A stretch of DNA of 64,000 bases from contig JBLMYD010000010.1 of assembly GCA_050258095.1 (NCBI GenBank), positions 1 to 64,000 on the forward strand, written 5' to 3'. Both the position numbers and the translations under genes were made by a program. Source of the stretch: VRUE01 sp050258095 (lineage in GTDB: Bacteria; Actinomycetota; Thermoleophilia; Solirubrobacterales; 70-9). Of this stretch, positions 6,777 to 14,857 are shown in pieces; position 1 is the stretch's first letter, and every line of letters starts with the position of its first letter. The notes under the pieces were generated by a model. The model saw only the letters and a program-made list of their open reading frames with translations, was not told where the DNA came from and searched no databases.

Positions 6777-7793
6777 ATGGATTCCGAGCTCACCTTCCTC
6801 GTCGCCTTCTGCGCGACGCTGGTGCTGACGCGGCTGGCGATCCGCATTGCCGGCGCGACCGGCTTCTACGACCATCCGGTCGGCTACAAGGGCCACGCCG
6901 GCCCGACCCCCTACCTGGGGGGAGCCGCGGTGGTCGGCGGGTTGCTGCTCGCGAGCTTCCTGCTCGGTCCGGACGAGGACCTCTTCGTCCCGATCGCGAT
7001 CGGCGCCGCGGTCCTGCTCGGGGTGGGGACGATCGACGACCGCTACGCGCTGACGCCGCTGGCCCGGCTGGCGATCGAGATCGCCGCGGGCACGGTCCTC
7101 TACGCCGGTGGGATCGGCTGGTCGCTCTTCGCCAGCGACGCGGTCAACCTGGCGATCACGGTCGTCTTCGTAGCCGGCGTCGTCAACGCCTTCAACCTGA
7201 TGGACAACATGGACGGCGCCTGCGGCGCGGTGGCGGCGGTCTCCGGCGCGGTGCTCGGCACGCTCGCCGCCGCCCAGGGCAGTCCCGAGCTGGCTGCGAT
7301 CGCCTTCGCGCTGGCCGGCTCCTGCTTCGCCTTCCTGCGCTACAACCTCGCCTCGCCGGCGCGCATCTTCCTCGGCGACGGCGGCAGCATGCCGGTCGGC
7401 TTCGCGATCGCGGCGCTGATCATGGCGATGCCCGGGACCCGCCACCTCGGCTGGACGTTCGTGCCGCTCGCCGTGGTGCTGGTCGGCCTGCCGGCGCTCG
7501 ACACCACCCTGGTCATCGTCTCCCGTCTGCGGCGCGGCGCCGGGGTGTTCAAAGGCGGTCGCGACCACTTGACGCACAGGCTGCGCGCCAAGCTGGGGAC
7601 GGAGCGCCGGGTGGCGACCGTCCTGGCGGCGGCGCAGGCGACCCTGGTCGGGCTCGGCGCGATCCTCGTCGACAGCGACCAGCCGGTTGCCCTCTTCAGC
7701 TCCGTCGTCCTGATCGTCGGCGGCATCCTGGTCGTCGCCCTGCTCGAGTCGCCCGCCTGGGCCCCCGAGCCGGCGACCGAGTGGTCGACCTGA
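6777..7793 (+). CDS. WecA/TagO-like polyprenyl-phosphate sugar-1-phosphate transferase
   Basis: A 338-residue multi-spanning membrane enzyme of the MraY/WecA family that begins glycan assembly by moving a HexNAc-1-phosphate from its UDP form to undecaprenyl phosphate. Diagnostic motifs: D87-D88 (TIDDRY), FNLMDNMDG at 139-147, and FLGDGGSMPVG near 198-208. Around ten hydrophobic segments are evident. A late loop GGRDHLTHRL fits the family's substrate loop (H-x-H type). It is the likely initiating transferase of the locus. A bidirectional hairpin follows and separates it from the convergent asnB. Confidence 0.85.
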   Translation: MDSELTFLVAFCATLVLTRLAIRIAGATGFYDHPVGYKGHAGPTPYLGGAAVVGGLLLASFLLGPDEDLFVPIAIGAAVLLGVGTIDDRYALTPLARLAIEIAAGTVLYAGGIGWSLFASDAVNLAITVVFVAGVVNAFNLMDNMDGACGAVAAVSGAVLGTLAAAQGSPELAAIAFALAGSCFAFLRYNLASPARIFLGDGGSMPVGFAIAALIMAMPGTRHLGWTFVPLAVVLVGLPALDTTLVIVSRLRRGAGVFKGGRDHLTHRLRAKLGTERRVATVLAAAQATLVGLGAILVDSDQPVALFSSVVLIVGGILVVALLESPAWAPEPATEWST

Positions 7794-7798
7794 TCGTT

Positions 7799-7842
7799 CG
7801 TTGAAGGGAAACCGGGGTCATTTCCCCGGTAAGGCTTCAACG
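7799..7842. terminator. Bidirectional hairpin terminator
   Basis: Outer arms CGTTGAAG (7799-7806) and CTTCAACG (7835-7842) enclose an inner stem ACCGGGG (7811-7817) / CCCCGGT (7824-7830). It lies between convergent genes, and the asnB stop codon (7837-7839) is inside the right arm. The outer arm belongs to a motif (TTCGTTGAAGGG) seen again at 52271 and 54491. Confidence 0.6.
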
Positions 7843-9702
7843 AAACTCCCTGTGCCATAGGGCCAGCATCAGCAGCGACCAGATCTGGGCCGAGCGGTCG
7901 GCGCCGCCGTCGTGGAGGTCGAGCAGGGCGCGGACCTGCGGCTCGTCGAAGAGGCCGATGTCGAGGCTGGCGGGGTCGAGCAGGACGTCGCGGGCGAAGT
8001 CGCGCAGCTCGCCGCGGAACCAGGCGCCGAGCGGCACTCCGAAGCCGCGCTTCTTGCCGTCGAGGACCTGGTCGGGGATGCGGCCGCGGTAGGCGCGGCG
8101 CAGGATCCACTTCTTGTGCGTGCGGCGAGCCTTGAGCGCGGCCGGCAGGGAGGCGGCGAACTGCATCAGCTCCGGGTCGAGCAGGGGGGAGCGCGCCTCC
8201 AGCGAGTAGGCCATCGAGGCGATGTCCATCTTGACCAGCAGGTCGCCGGGCAGGTAGGTCTGCACGTCTGTCTCGAGCAGGACGTCGAGCCGGCTGCGCC
8301 CCGAGGCGGCGCGCCAGGGGCCGGCGATCACGCCGGCGGTCTCGGCCTCGATCGCCGGCGAGGCCGCGGCGCCGAGCAGCTCGCGACGCTCGGCGCGGTT
8401 GAAGATGCAGACGTGGTCGGCGTAGCGCCCCGGGGCGTCCTCGCCGATCGAGGTGAGGAAGCGCCGCCCGTAGCTGCGCAGGCCGCGCGCGTCGCCGATC
8501 TGCAGCAGCCGGCCCGCGGCCGCGGCGGCGCCGCGGCGCAATGGCCGGGGCACGAGGTCGAGGCCGGCGCTGAGGCTGTTGGCGACGTAGCGCAGGTAGC
8601 CGGCGAAGCTCTCGTCGCCGCCGTCGCCGTTGAGCGCGACGGTCACCTCGCGGCGGGTCAGCTCGGCCAGGTAGAAGCTGGGGATCGCCGAGGAGTCGGC
8701 GTAGGGCTCGCCGTAGTGGCGGACGAGCTTGGGGACGATCGCGATCGCGTCGGGCTCGACGACGAACTCCTCGTGCTCGGTGCCGAAGCGCTGCGCCGTC
8801 AGCCGCGCCAGCGGCAGCTCGTTGTAGGCCTCCTGGCGGAAGCCGATCGAGAAGGTCTTCACCGGCCGCTCCGAGGCGGCGGCCATCTCGGCGACGACGA
8901 TCGCCGAGTCGACGCCGCCGGAGAGCAGGGCGCCGAGCGGCACGTCGGCGATCATCCGTCGCCGCACGGCGGCGCCGACCCGCTCGCGCAGCTCCTCTTC
9001 CAGCTCGGGCAGGGGGGCGCCGGCCTTGCGCGCGTAGTCGAGCTGCCAGTAGCGCTCGACGCTGACCTCGCCGTCCTCCCAGGTCAGCGTGTGGGCGGGG
9101 GGGAGCTTCTTGACGGCGCGCCAGATCGAGCGCGGCGCCTGGACGTAGCCGTAGGCGAGGTAGCAGTCGACGGCGGCGAGGTCGATCTGGCGCGGGATCT
9201 CCTCGTCGGCCATCAGCGCCGCCAGCTCGGAGGCGAAGGAGAGCGTGCCGCCGCGGGCCGAGTAGAAGAGCGGCTTCTTGCCGACCCGGTCGCGGGCGAT
9301 CAGCAGGCGCCGGCGCCGCGCGTCCCAGAGGGCGAAGGCGAACATGCCGCTCAGCCTGTGGACGAGCGCCGGGCCCTCCTCCTCGTAGAGATGGGCGATG
9401 ACCTCGCTGTCGCCGTGGGTGGCGAGGGTGTGGCCGCGGCCGCGCAGCTCCTCGCGCAGCTCGCGGTAGTTGTAGATCTCGCCGTTGAGGACGACGGCGA
9501 CCGAGCGGTCCTCGTTGTAGACGGGCTGGTCGCCGGTCTCGAGGTCGATCACGCGCAGGCGCTGGATGCCGAGGCCGACGCCGTCGGCCGCGAAGACGCC
9601 GCGCGAGTCCGGCCCGCGGTGCTCCTGGCGCTCGCACATGCGCTCGACCAGCCCCGCCGGCACCGCGCCCCCGCGGTCCACCCTCCCCGCAATTCCGCAC
9701 AC
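7837..9702 (-). CDS. asnB: Asparagine synthase (glutamine-hydrolysing) family amidotransferase
   Basis: A 621-residue class II amidotransferase. Cys2 after the start is the glutaminase nucleophile (MCGIAG); residues 1-200 form the Ntn-hydrolase domain; the ATP-pyrophosphatase loop SGGVDS is at 261-266. GTG start, with TATAAG 8 nt upstream. Within polysaccharide loci such AsnB paralogues often amidate uronic acids or other sugar carboxylates rather than making free asparagine, so a decorating role is plausible; true asparagine synthesis cannot be excluded from sequence. Transcribed opposite to both neighbours. Confidence 0.85.
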   Translation of the reverse strand: MCGIAGRVDRGGAVPAGLVERMCERQEHRGPDSRGVFAADGVGLGIQRLRVIDLETGDQPVYNEDRSVAVVLNGEIYNYRELREELRGRGHTLATHGDSEVIAHLYEEEGPALVHRLSGMFAFALWDARRRRLLIARDRVGKKPLFYSARGGTLSFASELAALMADEEIPRQIDLAAVDCYLAYGYVQAPRSIWRAVKKLPPAHTLTWEDGEVSVERYWQLDYARKAGAPLPELEEELRERVGAAVRRRMIADVPLGALLSGGVDSAIVVAEMAAASERPVKTFSIGFRQEAYNELPLARLTAQRFGTEHEEFVVEPDAIAIVPKLVRHYGEPYADSSAIPSFYLAELTRREVTVALNGDGGDESFAGYLRYVANSLSAGLDLVPRPLRRGAAAAAGRLLQIGDARGLRSYGRRFLTSIGEDAPGRYADHVCIFNRAERRELLGAAASPAIEAETAGVIAGPWRAASGRSRLDVLLETDVQTYLPGDLLVKMDIASMAYSLEARSPLLDPELMQFAASLPAALKARRTHKKWILRRAYRGRIPDQVLDGKKRGFGVPLGAWFRGELRDFARDVLLDPASLDIGLFDEPQVRALLDLHDGGADRSAQIWSLLMLALWHREFR

Positions 9703-9710
9703 GCGGGCAC

Positions 9711-9716
9711 CTTATA
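9711..9716 (-). promoter_or_regulatory. -10 box TATAAG of asnB
   Basis: On the minus strand TATAAG ends 8 nt before the GTG start at 9702, predicting a leaderless or near-leaderless mRNA. Confidence 0.45.
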
Positions 9717-9725
9717 TCGCGCCGG

Positions 9726-9731
9726 TAGACT
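9726..9731 (+). promoter_or_regulatory. -10 box TAGACT of the second epimerase
   Basis: TAGACT ends 10 nt before ATG 9742. Both divergent promoters therefore fit within the 39-nt gap between asnB and this gene. Confidence 0.4.
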
Positions 9732-9741
9732 TCGCGGGGCT

Positions 9742-10710
9742 ATGAGGACGGGGACCGTTGCGCTCGTCACCGGCGGGGGAGGCTTCATCGGATCGCACCT
9801 GGTGCGCCGGTTGCTGCGCGAGGGCTCGGGCGTGCGCGTGCTCGACAACTTCGCCACCGGGCGGCGCGAGAACCTCGAGGACGTGCTCGACGACGTCGAG
9901 CTGATCGAGGGCGACCTGCAGAGCTACGAGCGCGTCCACAACGCGGTGCGCGGCTGCGAGGTCGCCTTCCACCTCGGCGCCCTGCCCTCGGTCCCGCGCT
10001 CGATCCAGGACCCGCTGACGAGCAACGCGACCAACGTCGTCGGCACCCTCAACGTGCTGCTCGCCGCCCGCGACGAGGGCGTGCGCCGGGTCGTCTTCGC
10101 CTCCTCCTCCTCGACCTACGGGGCCAGCACCGAGCTGCCCAAGCGCGAGGACATGCCGGCGCTGCCGATCGCCCCCTACGCGGTCTCGAAGCTGGCGGCC
10201 GAGGGCTACTGCCGCGCCTTCCACCAGGTCTACGGGCTGGAGACCGTCGCCCTGCGCTACTTCAACGTCTTCGGCCCCGGCCAGGACCCGCAGTCGCAGT
10301 ACGCGGCGGTGATCCCCAACTTCATCACCGCGGCGCTGGAGGGGCGGGCGCCGGTCGTCCACGGCGACGGCGAGCAGTCGCGCGACTTCACCTACGTCGA
10401 CAACGCGGTCGACGCCAACCTGCTGGCGGCGGAGGCGCCCGGCGCCGCCGGCGAGGCCTTCAACGTCGCCTGCGGGGAGCGGATCAGCCTCAACGAGATC
10501 GTCGCCCGGATCGGCACCCTCGCCGGGCGCGAGATCGAGGCCGTGCACACCGACCCCCGCCCCGGCGACGTGCGCCACTCGCTCGCCGACATCTCCAAGG
10601 CGCGCGAGGCGCTCGGCTTCGAGCCGGCGATCGACTTCGACGAGGGGCTGCGCCGGACGTTCGCCGCCTACGAGGAGCGGCAGCGAGAGGCGCTTGACCG
10701 GGTCCACTGA
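9742..10710 (+). CDS. UDP-sugar 4-epimerase-like NAD-dependent epimerase/dehydratase
   Basis: A 322-residue extended SDR with GGGGFIG at 11-17, the SSSSTYG strand at 121-127 and catalytic Y146-x3-K150 (YAVSK). The segment RYFNVFGPGQDP and DFTYVDNAV are typical of UDP-GlcNAc/UDP-glucuronate C4-epimerases (WbpP/GalE-like). It likely supplies a galacto-configured donor for the glycosyltransferases of the locus. The downstream GT4 gene starts inside its last codons (17-nt overlap), indicating an operon. Confidence 0.8.
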   Translation: MRTGTVALVTGGGGFIGSHLVRRLLREGSGVRVLDNFATGRRENLEDVLDDVELIEGDLQSYERVHNAVRGCEVAFHLGALPSVPRSIQDPLTSNATNVVGTLNVLLAARDEGVRRVVFASSSSTYGASTELPKREDMPALPIAPYAVSKLAAEGYCRAFHQVYGLETVALRYFNVFGPGQDPQSQYAAVIPNFITAALEGRAPVVHGDGEQSRDFTYVDNAVDANLLAAEAPGAAGEAFNVACGERISLNEIVARIGTLAGREIEAVHTDPRPGDVRHSLADISKAREALGFEPAIDFDEGLRRTFAAYEERQREALDRVH

Positions 10711-11899
10711 GCGGGTCCGCGTCCTCAGGGTCATCGGCCGCCTCAACATGGGAGGCCCGGCCCACCAGGCCGCGCTGCTCAGCGGCCGGCGCTTCGACCG
10801 GGAGCGCTACGAGACGCTGCTGGTCCACGGCGCCGTGCCGCCGGGCGAGGCGTCGCTGGCCGGGCTGGCCGAGGAGGAGGGCGCGACGATGCGCTTCCTC
10901 GGCGACTTGCGGACCCCGATCGACCCGCTGCACGACGCGCAGGCGCTGGCGAAGACGATCGGGATCGCCCGCCGCTTCAGGCCGCACGTCGTCCACACGC
11001 ACACGGCGAAGGCGGGCTTCATCGGCCGCCAGGCGGCGCTCGCGGTGCGGCCGCGGCCGGCGATCGTCCACACCTACCACGGCCACGTCCTGGAGGGCTA
11101 CTTCGGGGCGGCGAAGTCGCGGCTCTACCTGGAGCTGGAGCGGGCGATGGCCCGGGTCAGCGACCGCCTGATCGGCGTCAGCCAGGCCACCGTCGACGAC
11201 CTCGTGCGGCTGCGCGTCGCCGCCCGCGAGCGGTTCTCGGTCCTGCCGCTCGGACTCGACCTGGCGCCGCTCGCCGAGCCCGACGACGGCAGCCTGTGGC
11301 GCGACACCCGCGAGGAGCTGGGGGTCGGGGAGGAGGAGATCCTGCTGGTCTTCGTCGGCCGCGTGGTCCGGATCAAGCGCCTCGACGTTCTCCTCGAGGC
11401 GCTGGCGCAGGCCAGGGAGCTCGAGCCGCGGCTGCGACTGGCGCTGGTCGGCGACGGCGAGGAGCGCGCCTGGCTGGAAGGCGTGGCGGCGAGGCTGGGC
11501 GTCGCGTCGGCCGTCCTCTTCCTCGGCTACCGGCGCGAGCTGCGGCCGCTCTTCGCCGCCGCCGACCTCGCCGTCCTCTCCTCCGACAACGAGGGCACGC
11601 CGGTCTCGCTGATCGAGGCCGCCGCCGCCGGGCTGCCCGCCGTCGCCACCGACGTGGGCGGGGTGCGGGAGGTCGTCAGCGAGGAGACCGGCCTGCTCGT
11701 CCCGCGCGGCGACGCGGCGGCGTTCGCCGACGCCCTGCTGACGATGTCCGGCGACCCCGGGCGACGGGAGAGCCTCGGTCGCGCCGCCCGCCTTCGCGCC
11801 GTCGAGCGCTACGGCGCCGAGCGCCTGCTGCGCGACGTCGACGGCCTGTACCGGGAGCTGGTGGCGGTGCGCTCGGGCTCAGCTGCGGGAGCGCCGTAG
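10694..11899 (+). CDS. GT4-family glycosyltransferase
   Basis: A 401-residue GT-B enzyme. N-terminal Rossmann part starts VRVLRVIGRLNMGGPAHQ, the usual glycine-rich acceptor loop; the C-terminal donor domain carries FVGRVVRIKRLD and the E-x7-E signature EGTPVSLIE. TTG start overlaps the epimerase gene; no better start lies in frame nearby. Cytosolic or membrane-associated, transferring a sugar from an activated donor to the lipid-linked glycan; specificity cannot be read. Its 3' end overlaps the convergent Wzz/BY-kinase gene by 21 nt. Confidence 0.85.
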   Translation: MTGSTERVRVLRVIGRLNMGGPAHQAALLSGRRFDRERYETLLVHGAVPPGEASLAGLAEEEGATMRFLGDLRTPIDPLHDAQALAKTIGIARRFRPHVVHTHTAKAGFIGRQAALAVRPRPAIVHTYHGHVLEGYFGAAKSRLYLELERAMARVSDRLIGVSQATVDDLVRLRVAARERFSVLPLGLDLAPLAEPDDGSLWRDTREELGVGEEEILLVFVGRVVRIKRLDVLLEALAQARELEPRLRLALVGDGEERAWLEGVAARLGVASAVLFLGYRRELRPLFAAADLAVLSSDNEGTPVSLIEAAAAGLPAVATDVGGVREVVSEETGLLVPRGDAAAFADALLTMSGDPGRRESLGRAARLRAVERYGAERLLRDVDGLYRELVAVRSGSAAGAP

Positions 11900-13441
11900 G
11901 CCGCCCGAAGCCAGCTTGCGCAGCCGCCCCTTGCCGTTTATCGGGGCGCCCTCGTCGGAGCCGTTGCCGCTGCCGTAGTAGCCGTAATAGCCGTAGTAGC
12001 CGCCGGAGTAGCCGTAGATGCCGCTCGTGTGGGCGCCGGTGACGACGCTGCCCAGCACGGTGCCGCCGGAAGAGGAGATCACCTGCCTGGTGCGGCGCAC
12101 GACGTCGCGCGGCGTGCGGTCGAGGCGGGCGACCATCACGGTCCCCGAGACCTGGCTGAAGAGCGGGATCGCGTCGCTGCAGGCGAGCAGGCCGGGGGTG
12201 TCGATGAGGACGACGTCGACCTGCTCGCTGAGCTCGGCGAGCAGCATGCGCATCCGCTGCGAGCCGAGCAGCACCGCCGGGTTCGGCGGCGGCGTCGCCC
12301 CCGGCAGGATGCGCAGCCGCCCGGCGCCGACGTCGACGTAGGAGAGCGCCTCGTCCAGCGTCTTCTCGCCGACCAGCACCGAGTCGAGGCCGACGCTGAC
12401 CTCCTTGCCGAGACGGGCGGCCACCTGGGGCCGGCGCAGGTCGCCGTCGATCAGGATCACGTCGCGTTCGTCCAGCGCGTAGGCGATCGCCAGGTTGATC
12501 GCGACGGTCGTCTTGCCGTCCTGGGGGATCGGGCTGGCGACGACGAGGCTGGAGAGCGTGCGGTCGACGTTGAAGTAGGTGAGGCTGGCGCGCAGCGTCT
12601 CGAAGGACTCGCGCACGTGGTAGCTCGGCGGATGCCCGGGGAAGGCGTCGTCGGAGACGACCGCCAGCACCGGCGCGTCGAGCAGGTCTTCGAGCTCGCC
12701 GGCGTTGCGGATGCGGCGGTCGAACCGGTCGAGCATCGGCGCCAGCGCCGCGGCGACGAGGAGCGCCAGGATCAGGGCCATGATCGCGTTGCGCCTGGGC
12801 TTCGGCGAGATCGGCGCCGCCGGAGGGGTCGCCGCTTCGACGATCGGGGTCGTGTTCGCCTGGCTTGCTTTCAGCAGGCGCAGCGCCGACAGTTCTTTGG
12901 CGAGGGCTTCCCCGGAGATTTCCCCCTTGTCGCGCTGGGCTTCGAGCGCATGGATCGTGAGATCGATCGTCTTGATCCCTTCCACGGTGCGGATCTGGCC
13001 GAGGGCCTTGGCGAAGGCGTTGGCGATCGCCGCGGCTTCGTCGGGGTTCGAGGCGGTCGCGACGATCGAGATGAAGTTGCTGCTCGGTTCTTCGGGGTTC
13101 GCCGACGCGACCGAGATGTGGCCGAGCAGCCCCTTGGCGGCGAAGGGCGGCTTGCCGAGGATGTGCGCGGCGCGGCGCGCCACCACCGGCGTCTTCAGCA
13201 GCGTCTTGGCTTCGGCGACTTCCGTTTTCGAGTTCGAGTGACCGCCGAGTAGGCTCGTCGCCGTGCGCGCGGCCTCGATCTTGACGGTCGCCTTCGCCTG
13301 GTAGGTCTTCGGCAGCTGCGAGGAGACCAGGTAGACGCCGACGGGGAGGACGACGACGATCGCGAGCAGCAGCCACTTGCGGCGCCAGATCAGGCCCCCC
13401 CACTGACGAATATCGAGTCCTTCCTGGCGTGACTCGGTCAC
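11879..13441 (-). CDS. Wzz/BY-kinase fusion: chain-length regulator with tyrosine autokinase
   Basis: A 520-residue polysaccharide copolymerase. Residues 24-38 and 219-236 are the two membrane helices of the Wzz domain. The cytosolic kinase follows with Walker A PIPQDGKTT (304-312), Walker A' ILIDGD (329-334) and Walker B VVLIDTP (410-416). The tail holds eight tyrosines between 476 and 489 in YG/YYG repeats, the autophosphorylation cluster that controls polymerisation. Actinobacterial and proteobacterial versions join both parts as here. GTG start at 13441 has a perfect TATAAT 9 nt upstream. It should set chain length and export of the polymer built by this locus. Confidence 0.9.
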   Translation of the reverse strand: MTESRQEGLDIRQWGGLIWRRKWLLLAIVVVLPVGVYLVSSQLPKTYQAKATVKIEAARTATSLLGGHSNSKTEVAEAKTLLKTPVVARRAAHILGKPPFAAKGLLGHISVASANPEEPSSNFISIVATASNPDEAAAIANAFAKALGQIRTVEGIKTIDLTIHALEAQRDKGEISGEALAKELSALRLLKASQANTTPIVEAATPPAAPISPKPRRNAIMALILALLVAAALAPMLDRFDRRIRNAGELEDLLDAPVLAVVSDDAFPGHPPSYHVRESFETLRASLTYFNVDRTLSSLVVASPIPQDGKTTVAINLAIAYALDERDVILIDGDLRRPQVAARLGKEVSVGLDSVLVGEKTLDEALSYVDVGAGRLRILPGATPPPNPAVLLGSQRMRMLLAELSEQVDVVLIDTPGLLACSDAIPLFSQVSGTVMVARLDRTPRDVVRRTRQVISSSGGTVLGSVVTGAHTSGIYGYSGGYYGYYGYYGSGNGSDEGAPINGKGRLRKLASGGLRRSRS

Positions 13442-13450
13442 AGGAGGCGA

Positions 13451-13456
13451 ATTATA
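13451..13456 (-). promoter_or_regulatory. -10 box TATAAT of the Wzz/BY-kinase gene
   Basis: A perfect TATAAT on the minus strand ends 9 nt before GTG 13441; no clear -35. Predicted transcript has almost no leader. Confidence 0.5.
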
Positions 13457-13512
13457 TGGACCGGCTCGTTTCCGCTTGCGAGTTTCGGTTCACGGCCACC
13501 CCTGAGCCCGGC

Positions 13513-13518
13513 TATCGT
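13513..13518 (+). promoter_or_regulatory. -10 box TATCGT of the polymerase-like gene
   Basis: TATCGT ends 11 nt before GTG 13530, in the 88-nt gap shared with the divergent Wzz/BY-kinase promoter. Confidence 0.35.
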
Positions 13519-13529
13519 CCAGCCGCAGA

Positions 13530-14810
13530 GTGCTGCAGCTGACGGACCAGAGCATCCACTCGGCGCTGACGTCGCTGGCGATGTTCGCCGTGATGGGCGA
13601 GCTGATCTTCCTCCTCGTGCGCCGCATGCGCCGCTCGATGCCGGGGTTCGACGTCGGCACGGCGGCGCTGACCGCCTTCGGCGTGCGCGTCTTCGCCGCC
13701 GGCCTGATCTCGCTCACCTCGGTGGCGAAGACGCTGCGCGGCGGCGACGAGGTCACCTTCACGCACCACGCGGCGACGATCGCCCGCACGCCCTTCGGCT
13801 CCAGCGAGTGGACCAGCGCGCTGGGGACCGAACTGCACGTCTTCGTCATCGCCGTCCAGCGCTACCTCTTCGACTCGCCCGAACTGGCGCTGCGCGTGAC
13901 CCAGGCGGGGATCGCGGTGATCGGCCTCGTCCTCCTGGCGGCGGCCGTCTACGAGCTGGCGGGCGCCCGGGCCGCGGTGATCTCGATGTGGCTGCTCGCC
14001 TTCGAGCCCGCCGGCGTCTTCTTCTCGAGCCTCCTGCACAAGGAGGCGAACATGATGCTCGCGATCGGCCTCGTCGCCTTCGGCGGGGCGAGGGTCTGGC
14101 ATCGCGGATTGCCCCGCTACCTGCTGCCGATCGTCGCCGGCTGCCTAATCGCCGTCGCCACCCGCCACTACGCGGGCTGGTTCCTGATCGCCGCCGGCGC
14201 GGCGACCGTGCTGCACGCGGGCCTGCGCCCCGAGCACCGCGAGACGATGCGCTCGTCCGCGATGGTCGCCTTCGTCGTCCTCTTCGCCGCGGTCGTGGCC
14301 CCCACCGTGCTCGCCGCCTCGACCCACGAAAGCCTGGAAAAGAACCTCCAGGTCCCCCAGGAAGCGAATGCGTCCGGCAACTCGAACCTGAAGCTGGAAA
14401 AAGTCGACTTCTCGACCCGCGGCGCGATCGTCAAGAACCTGCCGCTGCGCTCCGCCGACGTCCTCTTCCGGCCCTTCCCCTGGCAGCTCGGCAACGTCAG
14501 CCAGGGGCTGGGCCTCTTCGGCACGGTGGCCGCCTACCTGGCCCTCTTCTTCCTGGGCCGGGAAATGCTGCGCAACCGGGGGCGGATCATGACCCGGGCG
14601 GGGCCGCTGATCTACGTCGCGCTCTTCATGCTGATCGCCTACTCGCTGAGCGCCGGCAACGCCGGCACCGCGTTCCGCTACCGCACGCAGATCGTCGCCC
14701 TCTTCATCTGCATCGTCGTCTCCCTGCGCAGGCCGGCCGAGCGCACGAGCACGGTCGAGGGCGCCGAGGGCGTGCGACAATGGGGACGGCTGACGGCGAC
14801 GGGGGCTTGA
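13530..14810 (+). CDS. Polytopic membrane protein, probable polysaccharide polymerase (EpsG/Wzy-like)
   Basis: A 426-residue protein with about ten hydrophobic helices and a periplasmic loop of charged residues around 270-310 (THESLEKNLQ...NSNLKLEKVD). Layout, position beside Wzz and the LRSADVLFRPFPWQ stretch preceding helices (seen in EpsG/Wzy-like and related membrane glycosyltransferase families) point to a polymerase role; no single catalytic motif proves it. GTG start with an upstream TATCGT. Followed 47 nt later by the GT92-ABC gene, likely in one transcript. Confidence 0.6.
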   Translation: MLQLTDQSIHSALTSLAMFAVMGELIFLLVRRMRRSMPGFDVGTAALTAFGVRVFAAGLISLTSVAKTLRGGDEVTFTHHAATIARTPFGSSEWTSALGTELHVFVIAVQRYLFDSPELALRVTQAGIAVIGLVLLAAAVYELAGARAAVISMWLLAFEPAGVFFSSLLHKEANMMLAIGLVAFGGARVWHRGLPRYLLPIVAGCLIAVATRHYAGWFLIAAGAATVLHAGLRPEHRETMRSSAMVAFVVLFAAVVAPTVLAASTHESLEKNLQVPQEANASGNSNLKLEKVDFSTRGAIVKNLPLRSADVLFRPFPWQLGNVSQGLGLFGTVAAYLALFFLGREMLRNRGRIMTRAGPLIYVALFMLIAYSLSAGNAGTAFRYRTQIVALFICIVVSLRRPAERTSTVEGAEGVRQWGRLTATGA

Positions 14811-14857
14811 GGGTCCGCCGCACAGCCCGGAGCTCAAACAGGGAGACGACGGATTTC

